A stretch of 5,061 nucleotides of DNA, taken from the NCBI GenBank assembly GCA_013334735.1, contig JAAXXA010000260.1:1-5061 (forward strand). Reading direction: 5' to 3'. Both the position numbers and the translations under genes were made by a program. The notes below the pieces were generated by a model. It was not told where the DNA came from. It searched no databases and saw nothing but the letters and a program-made list of their open reading frames with translations. The DNA is from Bacteroidota bacterium (GTDB taxonomy: Bacteria; Bacteroidota; Bacteroidia; Bacteroidales; CG2-30-32-10). Below, in pieces: positions 1 through 4,731 of this stretch. Positions within the stretch are counted from its first letter, which is position 1, and each line of letters starts with the position of its first letter.

Positions 1-1401
1 TTCTAATGTTGATCTGTAGGTAAAGTCATCTTTATACCAATCTGGGCTATTTTGAGGCGAGAATATTTTTTGAGCTTCCTCTGAGAAGGAGGGGAGTGTT
101 ATTAGAGAAAAAAGTATTACTATAATTGTTCCGGCCAAGAAATGTCTTTTTTTAATTAATCTTTCTTGGGTTTGATCGCCCGTATGTTTGGGGAAGAAGA
201 AACTTTTTAATTTTTTAATATCTCTTGTGGCATCTGTATATAATTCATCACCCATGCGATATATTGGCTCTGAATGTAATAATGCATCTTCCTCGTCATG
301 ATTTTTGTTATGAAATGTGAGCGTAAATTTAAAATTAAAAGGTATAAATGTTGCTAAAGCGGTAGAAATTATTAGTACAAGTATAGTTATTAATATAAAA
401 ATTGTTGTTGATCCTACCTTTGACCCCCCAGATAATGCGAAAAGGCTAATGATTAACGTATGTGACCAGAAAACCCCATAAGCATTTTGACCAAGTAATA
501 AAAAAACATCTCTAACTAACGGAAAGCTTCTTAATTGTTTTAGCCAATATAAAATTGTCGCTAGGGTAAATGTAAAAAATGTCCCTATAAGTAGAAATGG
601 AATGGATGGTGGCCATCTAAGTGAAAAGACGCTAAGCCCTTTATTGGATGTTAAAAGTACGGCTATTATTGATAGAATCCCGAATAACGAGACAACAGAT
701 AAAAATTTTGAAATTTCTTCTTTATTCTTTTGATGTTGTTTGCAGGTAAGCCAGCATCCCCATACCGTACCTAATATAAATATTGGTGCGTAATATAGAA
801 GAGGGAATCGGAAAGCCCCCTGATCGCCTACTAAATTTAATTTAATAAAGTTTAACGGTCCTGGGAAGGTAAGAAGCCCTATAGCAATACCAGTTATGTA
901 TATATAGGTAGAAAATAAAAAGGATTTAATAGCAGATGTAGAAATTGATTGTAAAAACTTCGGGAAGAAATAAACAAATAGCGAGAAGAATATAAATGGG
1001 GGAATAAACTGAGTATAGGATGGAATATTTTTAAATATAATTATATCGAAAAATTGCTTAAATCCACCAAGACCTTCTGCTGAAGTAATAGCCTTCGATT
1101 CGATTATTATAGCTAGGGTGTAATAAGAGAATAGTAGTACAAAGACACGGTTTAGTAATCTTTTTCTTTTTACCGCGATTAAGTCTACATTCTTAAGATA
1201 TGCAATATATGTAGAAGCACCTGAAACAATTAAAAAAGTAGTAAAAGCTAAAGTATTCCCAATCTTTTCTAGACCTAAAATTACGGGGTTAGTTCCGTTG
1301 TGAAAAAAGTAAACAGAGTGCGCTAAAACCATTAGTAAAACAGCTAGCCCTCTTATAATATCTAGCACAAAGAATCTTTTGTTTTCTTCGGAGATGTTCA
1401 T
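1..1401 (-). CDS. Acyltransferase-like multi-pass membrane protein (C-terminus beyond window)
   Basis: An open frame of 467 codons starts at ATG 1401-1399 and runs off the left edge without a stop. The start is supported by AAAGGG five bases upstream. The N-terminus has LDIIRGLAVLLMVLAH (about residues 13-28), the first-helix signature of the acyltransferase-3 and HGSNAT/DUF1624-like membrane acyltransferases; its His is the usual catalytic candidate. About ten hydrophobic segments follow, including FLIVSGAS (about 57-64) and LLGQNAYGVFWSHTLII near the end of the bundle, also typical. These families move acyl groups onto glycans or lipids at the membrane. After the bundle comes a charged linker of about 50 residues, one more membrane helix, and the start of a soluble, probably extracytoplasmic region (SEEAQKIFSPQN...). 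That extra C-terminal part is longer than a plain acyltransferase and cannot be identified here. The family-level call is good; the substrate is unknown. Confidence 0.5.
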   Translation of the reverse strand, partial: MNISEENKRFFVLDIIRGLAVLLMVLAHSVYFFHNGTNPVILGLEKIGNTLAFTTFLIVSGASTYIAYLKNVDLIAVKRKRLLNRVFVLLFSYYTLAIIIESKAITSAEGLGGFKQFFDIIIFKNIPSYTQFIPPFIFFSLFVYFFPKFLQSISTSAIKSFLFSTYIYITGIAIGLLTFPGPLNFIKLNLVGDQGAFRFPLLYYAPIFILGTVWGCWLTCKQHQKNKEEISKFLSVVSLFGILSIIAVLLTSNKGLSVFSLRWPPSIPFLLIGTFFTFTLATILYWLKQLRSFPLVRDVFLLLGQNAYGVFWSHTLIISLFALSGGSKVGSTTIFILITILVLIISTALATFIPFNFKFTLTFHNKNHDEEDALLHSEPIYRMGDELYTDATRDIKKLKSFFFPKHTGDQTQERLIKKRHFLAGTIIVILFSLITLPSFSEEAQKIFSPQNSPDWYKDDFTYRSTLE

Positions 1402-1443
1402 ATTTACCCTTTAGTTATTATACAATAGAATGAAAGGATTTTT
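1402..1443. promoter_or_regulatory. Compact divergent promoter region with a near-palindromic -10
   Basis: Only 42 bases separate two divergent start codons. Bases 1417-1426 read ATTATACAAT, so the minus strand has a perfect TATAAT (1422-1417) and the plus strand has TACAAT (1421-1426), five of six matches. The plus-strand -35 candidate is TTCATA (1397-1402, 18-base spacer, weak); no good minus-strand -35 was found. Shine-Dalgarno sequences are AAAGGA (1433-1438, 5 bases before the 1444 start) and, on the minus strand, AAAGGG (1412-1407). Start points predicted from these -10 boxes would fall at the edge of each Shine-Dalgarno, so at least one promoter could lie elsewhere. Confidence 0.5.
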
Positions 1444-2685
1444 ATGAACAAGAAAGTTGCAATAATTGGTGCTGGTATATCTGGGTTGTCGCTTGGATAC
1501 TATTTATCTAAGAAAAAATTAGATGTAACTGTTTTTGAAAAAGAGAAAGAGGTGGGTGGGCTTTTGAGTACGATAGAAGTAGATAAAAGCATAAGAATTG
1601 AAAAATTTTATCATCATGTATTTCCTTCAGATAAAGAATTTATAGAACTTTTTGATAAGTTAGGAATATCGGAGGATTTAAGATGGTATAAATCTTCAAA
1701 TAGTATATTTGTTGATAATAAGTTTTTACCATTTTCTAAGATAAGTGATTATTTAAAATTTCCTGAACTTAATTTATTGTCGAAAATTAGATTATTAGTA
1801 GGCGGTTATATTCTTTCGAAAAAAAAATTAACTAGCATTGATAAATTAAAAGCGGAAATTGCTATTAAAAAGTATATGGGTAAAAAGTCCTGGGATAAAA
1901 TTTGGGGGCCGCTATTTTATAAGAAGTTTGGAGAAGATACAAAAGATATATTGGCTTCTTGGTTTTGGTGGAGACTGAATGCAAAACTTGGCAGTAGTGG
2001 AAAAGAGATTCTAGGTTATCCAAAGGGTGGTTTTAGCAAATTTATAAAAGTAATTATTAAAGAAATCTTAAATAATGGCGGTAAAATAGTAAGCAATGTA
2101 GCGATTAAAAAAGTTTTCAGGAATAAGGGTGGCTACGAGGTAAATGGAGATCATTTTGATAATGTATTTTTTACTATCCCCGCCACAGAGATTAATAAAA
2201 TATACAACAACGCTAAAGTTGAAGAAATAAAATACAAAGCAGCTATAAATTTAATACTTGTTTTAAAAAATGTTCAAACTAAGTGGTATTGGAACAATAT
2301 TCCAGAACTGGATATTCCTTTTGTGGGCGTTATAGAACATACAAACCTAGTCGGAAGAAATGACTATAATAACAAGACGGTACTTTACCTTACTCAATAT
2401 ATTGATAAAAAAGATATAACTTATATTAATACTGATGATGAAATTTTTAAAAAGTACAAAAAATATTTTAAAGAGATTGGAATTTTAGATTCTAACATAG
2501 TTTCGTATTTCGTTTCAGTAAGTGATTACGCACAACCTGTATTAATAAAAAAGCCCACCCGTGTAGGATTCCAAAAAATTGATAAAAATATGTATAAAAT
2601 ATCAATGGAAGATATATATCCGGAGGATAGGGGGATAAATCAGGCTATTAAATATGCAAAGCAGTTGGCAGATATTATATCTTGA
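1444..2685 (+). CDS. FAD-dependent amine-oxidase/protoporphyrinogen-oxidase-like oxidoreductase
   Basis: A complete 413-residue protein. The N-terminal Rossmann dinucleotide-binding motif is GAGISG (residues 9-14). It is followed by acidic E32 in VFEKEKEVGG, where E32 would bind the ADP ribose and G38-G39 lie by the FAD. The segment EKFYHHVFPSD (53-63) and the C-terminal IYPEDRGINQAI are hallmarks of a subgroup of the HemY/COG1232-like flavin amine oxidase superfamily that I associate with exopolysaccharide and lipid-linked glycan loci rather than haem synthesis. No signal peptide or membrane helix is seen, so it is probably cytoplasmic. The ATG is fixed by AAAGGA five bases upstream and by the motif starting at residue 5. 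It lies divergent from an acyltransferase-like gene, which fits a surface-glycan role. The substrate is not known; it is not a proven protoporphyrinogen oxidase. Confidence 0.5.
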   Translation: MNKKVAIIGAGISGLSLGYYLSKKKLDVTVFEKEKEVGGLLSTIEVDKSIRIEKFYHHVFPSDKEFIELFDKLGISEDLRWYKSSNSIFVDNKFLPFSKISDYLKFPELNLLSKIRLLVGGYILSKKKLTSIDKLKAEIAIKKYMGKKSWDKIWGPLFYKKFGEDTKDILASWFWWRLNAKLGSSGKEILGYPKGGFSKFIKVIIKEILNNGGKIVSNVAIKKVFRNKGGYEVNGDHFDNVFFTIPATEINKIYNNAKVEEIKYKAAINLILVLKNVQTKWYWNNIPELDIPFVGVIEHTNLVGRNDYNNKTVLYLTQYIDKKDITYINTDDEIFKKYKKYFKEIGILDSNIVSYFVSVSDYAQPVLIKKPTRVGFQKIDKNMYKISMEDIYPEDRGINQAIKYAKQLADIIS

Positions 2686-2710
2686 AATTTTTGATTCTTT
2701 GTGATATCTT
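2682..2710 (+). promoter_or_regulatory. Likely promoter of tRNA-Ala
   Basis: TTGAAA (2682-2687, five of six matches to the -35 consensus) is separated by exactly 17 bases from TATCTT (2705-2710, four of six), which is preceded by TGA, giving an extended -10. The predicted start near 2717 leaves a 5' leader of about 13 bases before the tRNA. The -35 overlaps the TGA stop of the upstream oxidoreductase gene. I see no terminator between that gene and the tRNA, so read-through is also possible. Confidence 0.5.
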
Positions 2711-2729
2711 TTTCTTACTGTTTCGACGT

Positions 2730-2805
2730 GGGCCCATAGCTCATCTGGTAGAGCGCCTGCTTTGCACGCAGGAGGTGGCAGGTTCGAGTCCTGTTGGGTC
2801 CACCA
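2730..2805 (+). tRNA. tRNA-Ala (anticodon TGC), CCA encoded
   Basis: A full cloverleaf of 76 bases including the encoded CCA. The acceptor stem GGGCCCA (2730-2736) pairs with TGGGTCC (2795-2801). It contains the G3:U70 wobble pair that is the alanine identity element, with discriminator A at 2802. The D arm is GCTC/GAGC (2739-2742/2751-2754). The anticodon arm is CCTGC/GCAGG with loop TTTGCAC (2761-2767), so the anticodon is TGC, reading GCN codons. The T arm is GCAGG/CCTGT with loop TTCGAGT (2783-2789). No position looks defective. What is unusual is downstream: instead of its terminator the gene runs into an AT-rich palindrome and a gene-free block, and its 3' end is copied further on. Confidence 0.5.
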
Positions 2806-2808
2806 AAA
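2790..2808 (+). repeat. Direct repeat copy 1 (tRNA-Ala 3' end, putative attachment core)
   Basis: CCTGTTGGGTCCACCAAAA covers the 3' side of the T stem, the acceptor 3' strand, CCA and three more A. It is identical to 2996-3014. tRNA 3' ends are classic targets for site-specific integration, and a copy at each end of the intervening DNA is the expected footprint. Confidence 0.5.
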
Positions 2809-2856
2809 ATAAAATCGATTGAGTTTTTTAAAAAAGAATTCAATCGATTTTATTTT
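2806..2856. repeat. Long AT-rich palindrome after the tRNA
   Basis: AAAATAAAATCGATTGA (2806-2822) is perfectly complementary to 2840-2856. Inside it, TTTTTT (2824-2829) faces AAAAAA (2830-2835), with a small asymmetric bulge (G against GAATT). The right arm ends in a T-rich stretch, so the RNA could act as a weak terminator or processing signal for the tRNA, but the stem has only two G-C steps in ATCGAT plus one near the loop. The palindrome begins directly at the tRNA CCA end and mostly lies inside the putative insertion. Confidence 0.5.
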
Positions 2857-2872
2857 AGCTTTGATTTTAACG

Positions 2873-2886
2873 ACAGGACTCGAACC
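2873..2886 (-). repeat. Inverted copy of the tRNA-Ala T arm
   Basis: ACAGGACTCGAACC is the exact reverse complement of 2781-2794 (GGTTCGAGTCCTGT) in the tRNA T arm. Together with the 2806-2856 palindrome it forms a nested inverted repeat centred near 2832, so RNA read from the tRNA promoter could fold back onto its own T arm. Confidence 0.5.
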
Positions 2887-2897
2887 AAAAGGGGGTC

Positions 2898-2924
2898 GGG
2901 GAAAAAGGTTTTCCCCGCGCGGGG
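2898..2924. repeat. Overlapping GC-rich palindromes
   Basis: GGGGAAAA (2898-2905), a 3-base loop and TTTTCCCC (2909-2916) form a perfect 8-bp hairpin. Its right-hand CCCC is shared with the perfect palindrome CCCCGCGCGGGG (2913-2924). The two structures exclude each other. Further along, GAAGC occurs at 2955, 2965 and 2976, at roughly helical spacing. This suggests a structured repeat rather than coding DNA. Confidence 0.5.
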
Positions 2925-2995
2925 TGACAGGAGCGTAGCGACGATCAGAGGGCGGAAGCTCTATGAAGCGCAGGCGAAGCCGAGTATTGAGATTA

Positions 2996-3014
2996 CCTGT
3001 TGGGTCCACCAAAA
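2996..3014 (+). repeat. Direct repeat copy 2 of the tRNA-Ala 3' end
   Basis: CCTGTTGGGTCCACCAAAA is identical to 2790-2808. There is no D arm, anticodon arm or 5' acceptor strand upstream, so this is a tRNA fragment, not a gene. It continues without a break into TTATC and the terminator at 3020-3041. Confidence 0.5.
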
Positions 3015-3019
3015 TTATC

Positions 3020-3041
3020 ACAGCCATCTCGGCTGTTTTTT
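3020..3041 (+). terminator. Rho-independent terminator (copy A), probable original tRNA-Ala terminator
   Basis: ACAGCC (3020-3025), loop ATCTC, GGCTGT (3031-3036), followed by an uninterrupted run of six T (3036-3041). Its position 15 bases beyond a CCACC end suggests it terminated the tRNA before the 2809-3014 block was inserted. It now ends any transcript crossing that block. Confidence 0.5.
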
Positions 3042-3049
3042 GATATAAT
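3041..3049 (+). promoter_or_regulatory. Extended -10 promoter for the 3056 gene (leaderless)
   Basis: TGATATAAT is a perfect TGn-TATAAT extended -10 that begins on the last T of the terminator run. No convincing -35 is present. The expected start point, about seven bases past the box, falls on or next to the A of the ATG at 3056, and there is no Shine-Dalgarno. A leaderless mRNA is therefore likely. Confidence 0.5.
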
Positions 3050-3055
3050 CAAATT

Positions 3056-3400
3056 ATGAAAAATAAAAACATAAGGATAATCTTTTTAGCTATCACTTCT
3101 TTAATTGTTATAGCAGTGGTAGTCTATGTTCTTAAAGTTGGTAGCATAGCAAATAATTGTTTGCCTGGCTATCAGAAGGGTTTACGTATACAGCTCCCAG
3201 GAGATGCGAATGATATATGTTATTGGCCGAGCAAATATGATAATAAATCATGTAATAAAAATTCTGATTGTGGCAACGGTGCATGTTATATAAGAGAATC
3301 TGGTGATAACCCGACTTGTTCTGACTATCCAAAAGATGGCAAACAGCGATGGTACAATCAGGACGATATTAACAGCCTGCCCGATAACATAATCTATTAA
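3056..3400 (+). CDS. Small membrane-anchored Cys-rich protein, function unknown
   Basis: A complete 114-residue protein that I do not recognise. Residues 1-7 are basic (MKNKNIR). They are followed by one hydrophobic helix at about 8-26 that would act as a signal anchor or signal peptide, placing the rest outside the membrane. The exported part has six cysteines (C35, C55, C66, C72, C77, C88), an even number suited to three disulfides. The core SCNKNSDCGNGACY resembles the CxxxSDCxxGxC knots of small disulfide-rich secreted domains; this is a resemblance, not a family assignment. The C-terminus is polar, ending DNIIY. The hydrophobic N-terminus and balanced cysteines argue for a real gene. It has its own terminator-promoter module, with TATAAT six bases before the ATG and no Shine-Dalgarno, and lies between perfect 47-base repeats, suggesting recent acquisition. 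Confidence 0.5.
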   Translation: MKNKNIRIIFLAITSLIVIAVVVYVLKVGSIANNCLPGYQKGLRIQLPGDANDICYWPSKYDNKSCNKNSDCGNGACYIRESGDNPTCSDYPKDGKQRWYNQDDINSLPDNIIY

Positions 3401-3408
3401 TTATATTG

Positions 3409-3426
3409 AGTAGTTCCTGCGCTACT
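3409..3426 (+). other. Short hairpin after the Cys-rich gene
   Basis: AGTAG (3409-3413) pairs with CTACT (3422-3426) around the loop TTCCTGCG, nine bases after the stop codon. No T run follows, so it is not an intrinsic terminator by itself; the terminator at 3445-3466 follows closely. It abuts the second tRNA-like 3' end and may be part of the cassette boundary. Confidence that it functions is low. Confidence 0.5.
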
Positions 3427-3444
3427 TGGTCCACCAAAATTATC

Positions 3445-3466
3445 ACAGCCATCTCGGCTGTTTTTT
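3445..3466 (+). terminator. Rho-independent terminator (copy B), ends the Cys-rich gene
   Basis: The same hairpin as copy A: ACAGCC (3445-3450), loop ATCTC, GGCTGT (3456-3461), then six T (3461-3466). It lies 44 bases after the stop of the 114-residue gene and insulates it from the downstream operon. Confidence 0.5.
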
Positions 3467-3474
3467 GATATAAT
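3466..3474 (+). promoter_or_regulatory. Extended -10 promoter for the COG2907-DUF1365 operon (leaderless or nearly so)
   Basis: TGATATAAT begins on the last T of the terminator. The predicted start, near 3481, leaves about three untranslated bases before the ATG at 3484, and no Shine-Dalgarno exists in the nine-base gap. Because the promoter is part of the repeat, excision of the cassette would leave this operon with an identical promoter. Confidence 0.5.
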
Positions 3475-3483
3475 AAGAATATT

Positions 3484-4731
3484 ATGAAGATAGCAATTAT
3501 TGGTAGTGGTGTCTCTGGTCTAGTCAGTGCATATTATTTATCTAAAGAACACGATGTCACCATTTATGAAAAAGATAACCGCATTGGTGGCCATGCGCAT
3601 ACTATTTTTGTAGAAGATAACAAGATAGCAGTCGACAATGGTTTTATGGTTTTTAATCCACCAAAATATCCAAACTTTATAAAGTTACTTTCGGAGTTAG
3701 GTGTTGATTCGGTTCCAACTGACATGTCGTTTTCTGTAGATATACCAGGGGAGGTACAGTATGAGGGTAGCTTCCCTAATGGTATTTTTGCTGATAGAAA
3801 AAAAATATTTAGCTTAAGATATTGGCGTTTTTTGATGCAAATAATCAAATTTAGAAAAGTAGCAAAAAATGCTATTAAAAATAATCTTTATAAGGAAGAA
3901 ACTTTATCAGAATTTTTGTCGGCCAATAAATTAAGCGAAGATCTAGCTAATTGGTACTTATATCCCACACTTTCTGCAATCTGGTCAATAAAAGAATCAT
4001 CAAAAGCGGGTGATTTCCCAGCTCTTGCAACTCTGATTTTTTTGAATAATCATAGGCTACTAGAATCAACAAAACAAAAGTGGAGGACTATTAGCGGTGG
4101 TTCAATAAAATATGTATCAAAAATCCAGAGAACACTTAAGGACAGAAATGCAAAAATTATGTTAAAAACCGATATACAAAAAATTGTGAGATCAGACGAT
4201 GACATAAAAGTTTATATAGATGATAAATATTATTCTTTTGATATTGTAATATTTGCTACCCATGCAGATATCACAAAAGACCTTATTTATGATATAGATC
4301 CTAATGAGTCAAAAGCACTAAGCTGTTTTGATTATTCAAAAAATTTAACAGTTTTGCATAAGGACGAAAAACTAGTTTCAAAAAATAAAAAAATATTAGC
4401 TGCATGGAACTATAGTAAAATTAAAGGGATTTCGGTTTTTACTTATTGCATGAATATATTGCAGCATATAAATATGAAACAACCAGTTTTTGTATCTTTA
4501 AATCCTCAAATAAATATTAATAAGCAAAAAATATACTTAAAAGAGGACTATGAGCATCCTGTCTATACGCAAAAAAATTTAATTGGTCAAAAGATGATCT
4601 CTGAGCTTCAAGGTAAGAATAGGACTTATTATGCAGGCGCTTATTTAGGCTACGGTTTTCATGAAGATGGAGTTGCTTCAGCTGTTAACGTAGTTAATAT
4701 CATAAAAAGTAATATTACATATAATGAATAG
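3484..4731 (+). CDS. COG2907-type NAD/FAD-binding oxidoreductase
   Basis: A complete 415-residue protein of the length usual for this family. The Rossmann motif GSGVSG is at residues 7-12, with E29 and G35-G36 in YEKDNRIGGHAHT completing the FAD/ADP site. VDNGFMVFN (50-58) followed by YPN (62-64), a central KWRTISGGSIKYV segment and C-terminal GYGFHEDG (389-396) are the family's conserved blocks and separate it from ordinary amine oxidases. The family is linked by gene context to modification of unsaturated fatty acids and commonly sits beside DUF1365 and a cyclopropane-fatty-acid-synthase-like methyltransferase; the first partner is present here with an 8-base overlap. No signal peptide is seen, so it is probably cytoplasmic or membrane-associated. 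The start is set by the motif at residue 7 and by TATAAT nine bases upstream. The exact reaction is not established from sequence. Confidence 0.5.
   Translation: MKIAIIGSGVSGLVSAYYLSKEHDVTIYEKDNRIGGHAHTIFVEDNKIAVDNGFMVFNPPKYPNFIKLLSELGVDSVPTDMSFSVDIPGEVQYEGSFPNGIFADRKKIFSLRYWRFLMQIIKFRKVAKNAIKNNLYKEETLSEFLSANKLSEDLANWYLYPTLSAIWSIKESSKAGDFPALATLIFLNNHRLLESTKQKWRTISGGSIKYVSKIQRTLKDRNAKIMLKTDIQKIVRSDDDIKVYIDDKYYSFDIVIFATHADITKDLIYDIDPNESKALSCFDYSKNLTVLHKDEKLVSKNKKILAAWNYSKIKGISVFTYCMNILQHINMKQPVFVSLNPQININKQKIYLKEDYEHPVYTQKNLIGQKMISELQGKNRTYYAGAYLGYGFHEDGVASAVNVVNIIKSNITYNE

Larger units (their letters stand above)
2809..3014. mobile_element. Putative gene-free insertion at the tRNA-Ala 3' end
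   Basis: This 206-base block is bounded by the 19-base direct repeats at 2790-2808 and 2996-3014. Deleting it joins the tRNA CCA directly to TTATC and a Rho-independent terminator, which is what an undisturbed tRNA locus should look like. The block has two parts. The first is AT-rich with a long palindrome. From about 2888 to 2992 it is markedly GC-rich (62 G or C among 2891-2990 by hand count) and contains nested palindromes. Open frames across it are translations of the tRNA and repeats and do not look like proteins. It resembles a MITE-like or other non-autonomous element; no transposase or integrase is present. The boundaries are exact to within the repeat, but mobility is inference. Confidence 0.5.
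3003..3049 (+). repeat. 47-base terminator-promoter module, copy A
   Basis: This starts at GGTCCACCAAAA and ends with TATAAT, and is identical base for base to 3428-3474. In order it carries the tRNA 3' end with CCA, a Rho-independent terminator and an extended -10 element. It sits directly before the ATG at 3056. Confidence 0.5.
3003..3427 (+). mobile_element. Putative single-gene cassette with flanking 47-base repeats
   Basis: The unit from the start of module A to the base before module B is 425 bases and holds one small gene (3056-3400) with its own terminator-promoter module in front. Recombination between the two perfect 47-base copies would remove it cleanly and leave one module driving the 3484 gene. 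It may have arrived by site-specific integration at the tRNA-like end or by tandem duplication followed by replacement. No recombinase is in view, so the element status is inferred from the repeats alone. Confidence 0.5.
3428..3474 (+). repeat. 47-base terminator-promoter module, copy B
   Basis: This is a perfect copy of 3003-3049. Upstream identity stops almost at once: TTGG here against TTGGG in copy A and in the tRNA itself, so the upstream T-stem sequence is missing. It ends nine bases before the ATG at 3484. The complete identity suggests a recent event or ongoing recombination between copies. Confidence 0.5.

Noticed and set aside
2686..2729. Terminator for the 1444-2685 gene
   Set aside because: No stem followed by a T run was found. 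The T-rich stretch belongs to the tRNA promoter spacer and leader.
2996..3013. Second and third tRNA genes at the repeated CCA ends (also 3428-3436)
   Set aside because: Only the acceptor 3' strand and CCA, plus at most half a T stem, are present. No matching 5' acceptor strand, D arm or anticodon arm exists upstream.
2602..3027. Minus-strand 141-codon open frame
   Set aside because: It runs antisense through the end of the oxidoreductase gene, the whole tRNA and the palindromic block. Its peptide includes the familiar false translation of a tRNA (QQDSNLPPPACKAGAL).
2794..3048. Plus-strand 84-codon open frame
   Set aside because: It starts inside the tRNA and spans both palindromes, the GC-rich block and the terminator. 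It has no Shine-Dalgarno and no protein-like composition.
3132..3332. Minus-strand 66-codon open frame
   Set aside because: It lies antisense inside the 114-residue gene, which has a better start signal and a coherent membrane-anchor and cysteine pattern.
2790..3474. CRISPR array
   Set aside because: The repeats are few, unequally spaced (206 and 425 bases) and derived from a tRNA end plus a terminator. There are no spacer-sized intervals or cas genes.
3564..3848. Minus-strand 94-codon open frame
   Set aside because: It is fully antisense to conserved blocks of the COG2907 protein.
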